Assembly: GCA_958349075.1 (NCBI GenBank)
Contig: CATWBR010000304.1
Coordinates: 1 to 5,782, forward strand
DNA: 5,782 nucleotides
Source: an uncultured Clostridium sp.
GTDB taxonomy: Bacteria > Bacillota > Clostridia > Lachnospirales > Lachnospiraceae
Direction: 5' to 3'
The notes under the pieces: generated by a model
Databases searched by the model: none
Told to the model about the DNA's origin: nothing
Seen by the model: the letters and a program-made list of their open reading frames with translations, nothing else
Made by a program: the position numbers and the translations under genes
Part shown: piece by piece, positions 1 to 5,782 of the stretch
Numbering within the stretch: position 1 is the first letter of the stretch
Layout of the letters: every line of letters begins with the position of its first letter

Positions 1-192
1 GTCCCATTATCTATAAGTATTATATGCAGACAAGGGGGAGATGTTGACAGAAATATTGAAAAGTTGGACGCGGATGGAAACCGCCGCTGCTTAAGAGGTC
101 TCTCACGAGTTTCACATGCGCTGCGCATTCCACAAGCGGAAGCGAGTCCCCGAAGGAATTTGGGGCCCGTATTCCCCCTCACGGCACCCCTC
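1..192. other. Intergenic edge with GC-rich palindromes; no gene recognised
   Basis: No supported gene was found here on either strand. The part from about 100 to 190 contains a 13-nt odd palindrome, ATGCGC-T-GCGCAT (116-128), and runs of C4/G4 at 148-151, 162-165 and 174-178 that could form two mutually exclusive hairpins. It lies beyond the operon terminator. The look is that of an intergenic repeat element, but copy number cannot be seen from one window. Confidence 0.35.
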
Positions 193-227
193 AAAAAAAG
201 AGCAAAGACTCATGTCTCTGCTCTTTT
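193..227 (-). terminator. Rho-independent terminator of the decarboxylase operon
   Basis: On the minus strand a 14-bp stem (AAAAGAGCA paired with TGCTCTTTT, one G-U pair, then AGAC paired with GTCT) closes a 4-nt loop and runs into seven T residues at 199-193. It starts 12 nt after the oadA stop codon. On the plus strand only four T follow the stem, so it should mainly serve minus-strand transcripts. Confidence 0.9.
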
Positions 228-239
228 CTAAATTACCTT

Positions 240-1652
240 TTATACAGGATACGCCCTGTTCAGCCTGTCGGCCTTCGCAGGATCAATCCCGGTTGACTGT
301 GCCTCACGGTACTCAAAGAATTCCTTCGCTACCTGTGGGAATAACGCATAAGTCAGCACATCCTCATCCTGTTTCTTCCACTGGGACATCTCTGCTTCCA
401 GTTTCTGAAGCTGCGGCTCGATCTTGTCGGCCGGGCGGCAGGTGATTGGCGTCGTGTCTCCGATGGCTTTCTTCTGGACTTCGGCGTTAAACGGTTTAAC
501 AGTCTGGCCGAATTCACCCATAAGAAGTTTCTTGGACTCTTTTGTAAACATCTTGTAGCGCTGTCCCATCAGTACGTTTAATACGGCCTGTGTTCCCACG
601 ATCTGGGAGGACGGCGTAACAAGCGGCGGCTCTCCGAAATCCTTGCGGACTCTCGGTATCTCCTGAAGTACAGCATAGTATTTATCTTCAGCATGAGCCT
701 CTTTTAACTGGGATACCAGGTTGGAAAGCATCCCGCCCGGTACCTGGTAACGGAGGGTGTTGATATCCACTCCCAGAACCTTTGTATTCATCAGGCCGCT
801 TGCGAGTGCTTCCTCACGCAGAGGTCTGAAGTATTCGGCAATCTCGGCCAGGGCTTCTTTGTTGAGTCCCGAGTCGTAACGTGTGCCGCTGAAAGTCTCA
901 ACCATAACCTCTGTTGCGGGCTGGCTGGTTCCAAGTGCGAATGGTGACATCGCGGTATCGATGATATCGCAGCCTGCCTCTACCGCCTTTAAGTATGTCA
1001 TGGAAGCCACACCGGAGGTGTAGTGTGTGTGAAGATCAATCGGAAGCTTCACGGATTCTTTCAGGGCTGTAACAAGCTCCTCTGCCGCATATGGTGTCAA
1101 AAGTCCGGCCATATCCTTAATACATAAGGAATTGGCGCCCATGTCCTCGATTTCCTTCGCGATATTTTTCCAGTAATCAAGGGTGTAGGCATCTCCCAGA
1201 GTGTAGCTTAAGGCTACCTGTGCATGGCCATTCTCCCTGTTGGCAGCTTTTACGGCTGTCTGAAGGTTTCTGATATCGTTTAAGCAGTCAAAGATACGGA
1301 TAATATCAATACCGTTGGCAATAGATTTCTGTACAAAGTATTCTACAACATCATCTGCATAGTGATTGTAACCAAGGATATTCTGTCCGCGGAACAGCAT
1401 CTGCAGTTTTGTGTGCTTGAATCCGGCTCTCAGTTTTCTCAGTCTGTCCCACGGATCTTCTTTTAAGAAACGTAAGGAAGCGTCGAAGGTAGCGCCGCCC
1501 CAGCACTCTACGGCATGATATCCCACCTGATCCATCTTGTCGATGATCGGGAGCATCTGCTCTGTTGTCATTCTGGTTGCGATTAAGGACTGATGAGCGT
1601 CACGAAGGACGGTCTCCACAATCTTAACCGGCTTTTTCTCTATATTAGCCAT
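240..1652 (-). CDS. oadA: Oxaloacetate decarboxylase alpha / transcarboxylase 5S-type carboxyltransferase without biotin domain
   Basis: Predicted carboxyltransferase that exchanges CO2 between oxaloacetate/pyruvate and carrier-bound biotin. The 470 residues comprise an HMG-CoA-lyase-like TIM barrel (about 8-275) and the conserved pyruvate carboxylase/OadA C-terminal domain (about 290-468). The metal site is intact: R17-D18 in LRDAHQS, K179 in IKDMAG (the lysine carbamylated in this family), and H208 and H210 in DLHTHYTSG. Also present are ECWGGATFD (49-57), RIFDCLND (119-126), DTAMSPFALGTSQPATE (232-248) and RYQVPGGMLSNL (301-312). It ends at NRAYPV, just where fused OadA proteins continue through a linker to a biotin domain, so it must use a separate carrier, like the 5S subunit of propionibacterial transcarboxylase. 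AGGAGGT sits 6 nt before the ATG, 24 nt after oadB; a terminator follows the stop. Oxaloacetate/pyruvate specificity is inferred from family. Confidence 0.94.
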   Translation of the reverse strand: MANIEKKPVKIVETVLRDAHQSLIATRMTTEQMLPIIDKMDQVGYHAVECWGGATFDASLRFLKEDPWDRLRKLRAGFKHTKLQMLFRGQNILGYNHYADDVVEYFVQKSIANGIDIIRIFDCLNDIRNLQTAVKAANRENGHAQVALSYTLGDAYTLDYWKNIAKEIEDMGANSLCIKDMAGLLTPYAAEELVTALKESVKLPIDLHTHYTSGVASMTYLKAVEAGCDIIDTAMSPFALGTSQPATEVMVETFSGTRYDSGLNKEALAEIAEYFRPLREEALASGLMNTKVLGVDINTLRYQVPGGMLSNLVSQLKEAHAEDKYYAVLQEIPRVRKDFGEPPLVTPSSQIVGTQAVLNVLMGQRYKMFTKESKKLLMGEFGQTVKPFNAEVQKKAIGDTTPITCRPADKIEPQLQKLEAEMSQWKKQDEDVLTYALFPQVAKEFFEYREAQSTGIDPAKADRLNRAYPV

Positions 1653-1676
1653 TTTGTGACCTCCTGAATTTTTCTA

Positions 1677-2828
1677 TTATTTCACTCCAAAGATTGCCAT
1701 GAATGTTCCGGCTGCAACTGCGGTACCAATAACACCGGCAACATTTGGTCCCATTGCATGCATCAGAAGGAAGTTGGTCGGATCTGCTTCCGCTCCCACC
1801 TTCTGGGACACACGGGCTGCCATCGGAACTGCGGATACGCCGGCGGAACCAATCAGCGGGTTAACCTTACCATGGGTTACCTTGCACATAATCTTGCCGA
1901 AAATAACACCTGCAGCAGTACCAAGGGCGAATGCAACCAGACCCAGAACAACGATCTTAATTGTATTCATGTTCAGGAACGCTTCTGCACTCGTCGTAGC
2001 TCCTACGGATGTACCGAGCAGGATAACTACAATATACATAAGGGCATTCGAAGCTGTCTCTGTAAGCTGTTTAACAACACCTGATTCGCGGAACAGGTTT
2101 CCAAGCATCAGCATACCAACCAGCGGAGCCGTTGTAGGAAGAATCAGGCAGACAACAATAGTAACGATGATTGGGAAAAGAATTTTCTCCAGTCTTGATA
2201 CAGGACGAAGTTGTTCCATCCTGATCTTTCTTTCTTCCTCTGTAGTAAGAAGTTTCATAATCGGCGGCTGGATAATCGGAACCAGCGCCATGTATGAATA
2301 TGCGGCTACCGCGATCGGCCCCATCAGTCCCGTCTGTCCAAGCTTGCCGGCCAGGAAGATGGAAGTAGGGCCGTCAGCTCCACCGATGATGGAGATGGCA
2401 GCGGCTGCCTTATCATTGAATCCAAGGAAGATAGCCATAAAGTAAGCGCCGTAAATACCGAACTGGGCGGCTGCCCCCAGCAGGAAGCTCTTCGGGTTGG
2501 CAATCAACGGACCAAAGTCGGTCATTGCACCTACACCCATGAATATAAGCGACGGCAGAATACTCCATTCATCCAATAAATAGAAATAGTGTAAAAGTCC
2601 GCCGACACCGCTCGACGACTCTTCAACAGTTTTCATAATATCCGGATAGATATTAACGAGAAGCATACCAAATGCAATCGGAAGTAATAAGAGCGGTTCA
2701 AACCCCTTCTGGATAGCCAGATAGAGGAAAACAAGCGCTACAACAATCATAACCATGTTTCCGACCGTCAGATTCAGGAATGCCGTCTGTTGAAGAAGAT
2801 TAGACAATGTAGTTGTAATGTATTCCAT
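1677..2828 (-). CDS. oadB: Sodium-translocating decarboxylase beta subunit (OadB/MmdB/GcdB)
   Basis: Integral membrane subunit that decarboxylates carboxybiotin and couples this to Na+ export. The 383 residues are of normal length for the family and contain many hydrophobic helices. The conserved elements are all visible: an N-terminal region with [17 protein letters not shown] (43-59); [14 protein letters not shown] (96-109); the re-entrant loop [10 protein letters not shown] (149-158) with D152, equivalent to the essential Asp (D203) of the Klebsiella subunit; a second loop and helix from 321 to 340 with N323, G327, S332 and R339, matching the Na+/proton site set N373, G377, S382 and R389 as I recall it; and [20 protein letters not shown] (349-368). 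No residue of the pump site is missing. GGAGGG lies 6 nt before the ATG; the 47-nt gap after the carrier gene is the longest in the operon. The OadB, MmdB and GcdB names are interchangeable by sequence. Confidence 0.95.
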   Translation of the reverse strand: MEYITTTLSNLLQQTAFLNLTVGNMVMIVVALVFLYLAIQKGFEPLLLLPIAFGMLLVNIYPDIMKTVEESSSGVGGLLHYFYLLDEWSILPSLIFMGVGAMTDFGPLIANPKSFLLGAAAQFGIYGAYFMAIFLGFNDKAAAAISIIGGADGPTSIFLAGKLGQTGLMGPIAVAAYSYMALVPIIQPPIMKLLTTEEERKIRMEQLRPVSRLEKILFPIIVTIVVCLILPTTAPLVGMLMLGNLFRESGVVKQLTETASNALMYIVVILLGTSVGATTSAEAFLNMNTIKIVVLGLVAFALGTAAGVIFGKIMCKVTHGKVNPLIGSAGVSAVPMAARVSQKVGAEADPTNFLLMHAMGPNVAGVIGTAVAAGTFMAIFGVK

Positions 2829-2875
2829 ATTAATCCCTCCAAACGGAATCTTTCATGACCCGTATTTACCAGTTT

Positions 2876-3307
2876 TTAGTTTAATGTTGCGAGTGTTGCG
2901 CCTGGTTCTACCATATCGCCTACTGCTACATTAATGCTGGCAATTGTTCCGTCCTGAGGTGCTACGATTTCGTTCTCCATCTTCATCGCTTCCAGAATCA
3001 GGATAACCTGGCCGCGTTTTACTGCTGCGCCGGCCTGCATTTTAACGCCGAGGATTTTGCCTGGCATTGGAGCTGTTACAGGTACGGAGCCTGCTGCCTG
3101 TGCCGCCGGAGCTGGTGCCGCCGGAGCCGGAGCTGCTGGAGCAGGTGCTGGGGCTGGGGCTGGAGCCGGTGCTGCTGCTCTTGGTGCCGGAGCCGGTGCT
3201 GCCGCTCTTGGTGCTGGTGCCGGAGCCGCCTTAGCCGCTCCTGTAAAGCCTTCTTCTACTGTTACTTCATAAGCATTGCCGTTTACTGTAATTGTATAAT
3301 TCTTCAT
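2876..3307 (-). CDS. Biotin carboxyl carrier protein (MmdC/GcdC type)
   Basis: Small cytoplasmic carrier whose biotin shuttles CO2 between the carboxyltransferase(s) and the membrane decarboxylase. In 143 residues: a short N-terminal strand (MKNYTITVNGNAYEVTVEEG, 1-20); a flexible Ala/Pro/Arg linker (about 24-73); and a complete biotinyl domain (75-143). The domain holds the canonical APMPGKI (79-85) and EAMKM (106-110) motifs. K109 is the biotinylated lysine, 34 residues from the C-terminus as usual. The linker includes a nine-residue tandem repeat. The chosen start is the ATG at 3307, which has AGGAGG 8 nt upstream; a longer reading frame from a TTG at 3328 would place that site inside the gene and is not credible. 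It begins 21 nt after the OadG-type gene. It is the only biotin domain in the window, so both carboxyltransferases probably share it. MmdC and GcdC cannot be told apart by sequence alone. Confidence 0.93.
   Translation of the reverse strand: MKNYTITVNGNAYEVTVEEGFTGAAKAAPAPAPRAAAPAPAPRAAAPAPAPAPAPAPAAPAPAAPAPAAQAAGSVPVTAPMPGKILGVKMQAGAAVKRGQVILILEAMKMENEIVAPQDGTIASINVAVGDMVEPGATLATLN
3162..3215. repeat. 27-bp tandem repeat (two copies) in the carrier linker
   Basis: Two adjacent 27-bp units, 3162-3188 and 3189-3215, match at 25 of 27 positions. Each encodes nine residues of the Ala/Pro/Arg linker (APRAAAPAP register). The following bases at 3216-3230 begin like a partial third copy. The repeat looks like linker growth by duplication within the coding frame. 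Confidence 0.85.
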
Positions 3308-3315
3308 CTGATTTT

Positions 3316-3321
3316 CCTCCT
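3316..3321 (-). promoter_or_regulatory. Ribosome binding site that fixes the biotin carrier start
   Basis: AGGAGG on the minus strand lies 8 nt before the ATG at 3307. An in-frame TTG at 3328 lies upstream of this site and overlaps the stop codon region of the preceding gene, which argues against it as the start. Confidence 0.88.
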
Positions 3322-3328
3322 GATTCAA

Positions 3329-4201
3329 TTAAGCGTTTTTCCATTTTGAGCCAGACTTCCGTCTGATTGAGCGTACTACCAGTCCTTCTGCCGGGACACA
3401 GGCCGCGGCCGAAATTGCTGCCGTGATTACCGCTACTAATTCCATATCATCCGCCAGATTTTCTTCTTCATCGAGAACGGGTTCAGGGGCAGGTACCGGT
3501 GCAGGAACAACGGGCGCCGGAGCCGCTACCGGGGCTGGTGCAGGAACTGGAGCGGCGGGAACTGGGGCCGGAGCCGGTTCTGCTGCTGCTTTCGCCGCCT
3601 CCTTCTTAGCCTTGTAATTCGCTTCCAGCGTATTTACATTCTTCAGGCTTGCAATAATAAAACTGATAAAAATGAGTACCAGGAACACGGTTCCCATACC
3701 CATCAGAGTATTCATTGCCGCTCTTTCAAGCTTTTCACCTGTAGTAAAAATTGGAGTAAAGACCATCTCAGTCGCTGCAAGAGAAGTGCCGCCATAATTG
3801 TCACTGACCACCTCTTCAGCAGTGAGGGCAAAATCCAGTTCCCTCTGTTCATAGCTTGCTCTGACTGTTACTTTGTAGCTGTCCTCGCTCACACGCTCAA
3901 CATCCTCAGAAAGAATGGATACCAGTCTTCCTAAATCAGGTTTTGAGCTCTGCCAGGAAGAAATTGCACTTTCCATGACAGTATTCTTTTGTTTCTGTAC
4001 TCTCTTTAATGTAGTTGCCAGCGCTTCATCGTCGTAGCTGTCAAACTCCTTCAGATAATTCTCAGCCCCCGTCTTCATTGTAGATACAATTGTTTCGGGA
4101 ACCGGCTCTGAATCCTTATTGCTGCCTGAGCAGGCGGTAAGGGCAAAGAAGCAGACTGCCATACATAACACAAGCAATACCTTTTTAATATTCTGTTTCA
4201 T
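3329..4201 (-). CDS. oadG: OadG/MmdD-family decarboxylase subunit, large lipoprotein-type
   Basis: Predicted small-subunit homologue that anchors and assembles the Na+-pumping decarboxylase at the membrane. In 290 residues: a basic N-terminus and hydrophobic signal (5-23) ending in lipobox L21-T-A-C24; an extracytoplasmic domain of about 135 residues (25-160) that I do not recognise firmly and that may resemble DUF3887; one membrane segment (about 164-186); a charged EANYKAKKEAAKAAA stretch (193-207); an Ala/Pro/Val linker (208-242); and an acidic-to-basic cytoplasmic tail (245-290). The tail carries the OadG signature DDMELVAVITAAISAA followed by VRSIRRKSGSKWKN. Classical OadG proteins are only about 80-100 residues, so the exported domain is the oddity. 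It starts 21 nt after the upstream stop, with GAGGTGA 7 nt before the ATG. Position after the mmdA-like gene matches mmdD. Identification rests on the tail, the linker and the operon. Confidence 0.8.
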   Translation of the reverse strand: MKQNIKKVLLVLCMAVCFFALTACSGSNKDSEPVPETIVSTMKTGAENYLKEFDSYDDEALATTLKRVQKQKNTVMESAISSWQSSKPDLGRLVSILSEDVERVSEDSYKVTVRASYEQRELDFALTAEEVVSDNYGGTSLAATEMVFTPIFTTGEKLERAAMNTLMGMGTVFLVLIFISFIIASLKNVNTLEANYKAKKEAAKAAAEPAPAPVPAAPVPAPAPVAAPAPVVPAPVPAPEPVLDEEENLADDMELVAVITAAISAAACVPAEGLVVRSIRRKSGSKWKNA

Positions 4202-4222
4202 ATATGCGTCACCTCATCATAA

Positions 4223-5674
4223 TCAGACCGTTCCATGCTTTTTAGACGGACGATCCTCTCTCTTTGTGAATAACATCTCAAATGCGGCAATAACACGTTT
4301 TCTGGTCTCGCCGGCCTCGATAATATCGTCCACATATCCTCTTCCTGCCGCTGCCTGAGCAGAGCTCTGAAGTTTTTCATACTCGGCAGCCTTCTCACTG
4401 ATGAGAGCTGCTGCATTCTCTGATTTGCCAATCTCTTCCGCGTACATAATCTTAACGGCGCTCTGGGCATCCATCATTCCGATCTTTGCCTGCGGCCATG
4501 CATAGACAATGTCTGCTCCGATGGACTTGCTGTTCATCGTCACATAAGCGCTTCCAAATGCGTCGCCAATCACTACCGTTACCTTCGGCACATCGGCATT
4601 TGCAAATGCATACGTAAGGCGGCCTGCCGCCCTGGCAATCTTCTTCTCCGTGCATTTGCACTGTTTGTATCCTTTTACATTTACAAGTGTAAGGAGCGGG
4701 ATATTAAATGCATCACAGAAGTTTACGAATTCTGCCGCCTTCTCGCAGCCTCTGGCGGAAAGTGCAGCTTCAAATTCTTCTGTCTTCTCGTTCTCTTCAT
4801 TATAAATCTCGGTACGGTTTGCAACGCAGCCGACCGTAGAGCCGTTCAGGCGGATAAAACCGGTTACCATAGAAGGATCGTACTCTTTCTTTACTTCCAT
4901 AAAAAAATAGCCGTCTGAAATCTCAGCAAGCGCTTTGGCCGTATCTCCGGTCCAGCCTGCAAGCTCCTTGGAAACCCTGTTCAAATCGTCTTCACATTCG
5001 TCGTAGGACATATCATCCTCGTTGTTTGCCGGAAGGATGGATACAAGGGTTCTGATCTGTGATAAGATCTCCTCCTCGCTTCCAACTGCATCAACAAGCC
5101 CTGTCTCTTCACTCTGGAATGCCGCCGATGCCGTATCACATTTTGTGACATCATTGCCTGCCAGTGCGTTGGGAGAATTAACAAATAATTTTCCGTTATC
5201 TGCCATAAATACAAAGTCTGCGATTGCAGAAGATACTGCCATTCCTCCGCCGCAATTTCCAAATACCGCACAAATCTGCGGAACGACGCCGGATGCCATG
5301 GTCTGCTCCAGGTACATCTGGCCAAAACCGTCAAGTGCGTCTGTCGCCTCCTGAAGGCGAAGGCCTGAACAGTCCACAAGTCCGATTACCGGTGCTCCCA
5401 TCTTCATCGCCATCTTATAGATATTGGAAATTTTCTTTGCGTGCATTTCGCCGATGGAGCCGCCCATTACAGACGCATCCTGGCTGTACACATACACAAG
5501 ATTGCCTTCGATGGTACCATATCCGGTAATCACACCATCCGCCGCAGTCTCCTGTGCCGTCATGTTGAAATCTGTGCTCCTTGCCGTGATATAAGAACCT
5601 ACTTCAACAAAACTGTTATCGTCAAGCAGGGAATCAATTCTCTTGCCTGACAATGTTTGTGCAGAATTACTCAT
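4223..5674 (-). CDS. mmdA: Acyl-CoA carboxyltransferase, MmdA/12S-like alpha subunit, divergent
   Basis: Predicted cytoplasmic carboxyltransferase that moves CO2 from a malonyl-type CoA thioester (methylmalonyl-CoA most likely) to carrier-bound biotin. The 483 residues form two crotonase-fold halves, about 10-220 and 245-475, somewhat shorter than the roughly 510 residues usual for MmdA. Family landmarks are RIDSLLDDNSFVE (12-24), GVITGYGTIEGNLVYVYSQD (47-66), GGSIGEMHAKKI (71-82), DCSGLRLQE (101-109), the first oxyanion region FGNCGGGMAVSSA (138-150), MVTGFIRLNG (269-278), the second oxyanion region GDAFGSAYVTMNSK (370-383) and YAWPQAKIGMMD (391-402). Several normally invariant positions differ: GPCAGG reads GNCGGG, and the DVPGF...GIIRHGAK segment reads NVKGY...KIARAAGR (331-351). 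The CoA substrate is therefore uncertain. The start is the ATG at 5674, which has GGAGG 8 nt upstream; an ATG at 5689 overlaps that ribosome binding site. First gene of the operon. Family is secure; the symbol means MmdA-like. Confidence 0.88.
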   Translation of the reverse strand: MSNSAQTLSGKRIDSLLDDNSFVEVGSYITARSTDFNMTAQETAADGVITGYGTIEGNLVYVYSQDASVMGGSIGEMHAKKISNIYKMAMKMGAPVIGLVDCSGLRLQEATDALDGFGQMYLEQTMASGVVPQICAVFGNCGGGMAVSSAIADFVFMADNGKLFVNSPNALAGNDVTKCDTASAAFQSEETGLVDAVGSEEEILSQIRTLVSILPANNEDDMSYDECEDDLNRVSKELAGWTGDTAKALAEISDGYFFMEVKKEYDPSMVTGFIRLNGSTVGCVANRTEIYNEENEKTEEFEAALSARGCEKAAEFVNFCDAFNIPLLTLVNVKGYKQCKCTEKKIARAAGRLTYAFANADVPKVTVVIGDAFGSAYVTMNSKSIGADIVYAWPQAKIGMMDAQSAVKIMYAEEIGKSENAAALISEKAAEYEKLQSSAQAAAGRGYVDDIIEAGETRKRVIAAFEMLFTKREDRPSKKHGTV

Positions 5675-5682
5675 TTTGCTGT

Positions 5683-5687
5683 CCTCC
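5683..5687 (-). promoter_or_regulatory. Ribosome binding site that fixes the mmdA-like start
   Basis: GGAGG on the minus strand lies 8 nt before the ATG at 5674. An in-frame ATG at 5689 shares its G with the first base of this site (ATGGAGG) and has no Shine-Dalgarno sequence of its own, so the downstream ATG is the real start. Confidence 0.85.
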
Positions 5688-5731
5688 ATTTGAATTATTT
5701 CGACAACGGATACTACCTACCGTGACCCCAT

Positions 5732-5762
5732 AAAAGTTCACTTTTTAGTAAGTCCAACTTTT
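5732..5762 (-). promoter_or_regulatory. Paired palindromic operator-like sites in the leader
   Basis: A perfect inverted repeat, AAAAGT-GA-ACTTTT on the minus strand (5732-5745), is followed upstream by a weaker copy, AAGT-TGG-ACTT (5750-5760). The two share the AAAAGT/ACTT half-site and begin 17 nt apart. They sit just downstream of the candidate -10 box, a typical place for repressor binding. The same bases could form a leader hairpin instead (AAAAGTT at 5756-5762 with AACTTTT at 5732-5738, with ACTT/AAGT nested inside). The regulator is unknown, and no regulator gene is in the window. Confidence 0.4.
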
Positions 5763-5772
5763 GCCTAGTGCC

Positions 5773-5778
5773 ATTGTA
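5773..5778 (-). promoter_or_regulatory. Candidate -10 box (TACAAT) of the operon promoter
   Basis: On the minus strand TACAAT (five of six matches to TATAAT) lies in an AT-rich context about 100 nt before the start codon at 5674. The matching -35 box would fall outside the window, so the promoter cannot be verified here. If real, transcription would start near 5766 and give a leader of about 90 nt. Confidence 0.4.
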
Positions 5779-5782
5779 TAAT

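Noticed and set aside
58..70. AAAAGTTGGAC near the left edge matches the leader operator region at 5752-5762
   Set aside because: The shared stretch is 11 nt and lacks the dyad partner; matches of this length are expected by chance in a window of this size.
1..231. Plus-strand frame open from the window edge to a TAA at 229-231, possibly the 3' end of a neighbouring gene
   Set aside because: Its translation is not recognisable and it reads through the GC-rich palindromes and the whole terminator stem, so it looks like chance openness.
116..445. A 109-codon plus-strand frame beginning at the left edge region
   Set aside because: It crosses the terminator and runs antisense into oadA, with no ribosome binding site and no family resemblance.
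1699..2445. A 248-codon plus-strand reading frame opposite oadB
   Set aside because: It lies entirely antisense to the well-supported membrane pump gene, has no recognisable domain, and reflects the skewed codon positions of a hydrophobic protein gene.
2829..2875. An eight-codon mini-frame (MKDSVWRD) ending just before the oadB ATG, as a coupling leader
   Set aside because: No good Shine-Dalgarno sequence precedes it, and oadB has its own strong GGAGGG site, so coupling through this frame is not needed.
3057..3272. Plus-strand Gly/Ala-rich frame opposite the carrier linker
   Set aside because: It is the antisense reading of Ala/Pro codons; a similar frame at 3423-3617 mirrors the OadG linker. 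Both are low-complexity shadows.
1677..5674. Assignment as glutaconyl-CoA decarboxylase
   Set aside because: GcdA alpha subunits are longer (near 590 residues), and no glutaconate CoA-transferase or hydroxyglutaryl-CoA dehydratase genes are adjacent. Gene order fits the mmdA-D-C-B type better, though the substrate remains unproven.
1..5782. CRISPR arrays, tRNA/rRNA genes, insertion sequences or phage attachment sites
   Set aside because: No regularly spaced direct repeats, cloverleaf-like segments, transposase reading frames or terminal inverted repeats were found; coding density and gene order are those of a metabolic operon.

Overview
The window holds one compact operon, read right to left on the minus strand, for a biotin-dependent, sodium-pumping decarboxylase/transcarboxylase. 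The organism looks like an anaerobic Clostridia member, probably a Lachnospiraceae/Clostridium-cluster-XIV gut bacterium. This rests on strong GGAGG-type ribosome binding sites before every gene, a moderate GC content, a Gram-positive style lipoprotein signal, and a gene set used by fermenting anaerobes for decarboxylation-driven Na+ export. The assignment is inference; no marker gene is present.

Layout in the direction of transcription. A promoter/leader lies at 5675-5782, with a -10-like box at the window edge and palindromic AAAAGT/ACTTTT sites. Then come: a divergent acyl-CoA carboxyltransferase of the MmdA/12S family (4223-5674); an unusually large OadG/MmdD-type membrane subunit with a lipoprotein signal (3329-4201); a biotin carrier protein with a long Ala/Pro linker (2876-3307); the integral membrane Na+ pump subunit OadB/MmdB/GcdB (1677-2828); and a biotin-less OadA/5S-type pyruvate/oxaloacetate carboxyltransferase (240-1652). 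Gaps between genes are 21, 21, 47 and 24 nt. A strong Rho-independent terminator (193-227) begins 12 nt after the last stop codon. The remaining left edge (1-192) has no supported gene, only GC-rich palindromic intergenic sequence.

How the parts fit. The first four genes have the order mmdA-mmdD-mmdC-mmdB that I recall for methylmalonyl-CoA decarboxylase operons. In that scheme, CO2 is moved from a malonyl-type CoA thioester to biotin on the carrier, and the membrane subunit releases it while exporting Na+. The fifth gene adds a second carboxyltransferase, of the oxaloacetate/pyruvate class, without its own biotin domain. Both carboxyltransferases must therefore use the single carrier encoded here or one encoded elsewhere. 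The set equals the 12S + 5S + 1.3S parts of propionibacterial transcarboxylase plus a Na+ pump. It could run as a Na+-coupled transcarboxylase or as a dual-substrate decarboxylase. This is the most interesting feature of the window, together with the degenerate active-site motifs of the first gene and the extracytoplasmic domain on the OadG-like subunit.

Two start sites were moved downstream from the longest reading frame because the Shine-Dalgarno sequence lies inside or after the upstream candidate: the MmdA-like gene starts at 5674 rather than 5689, and the carrier starts at the ATG at 3307 rather than a TTG at 3328.
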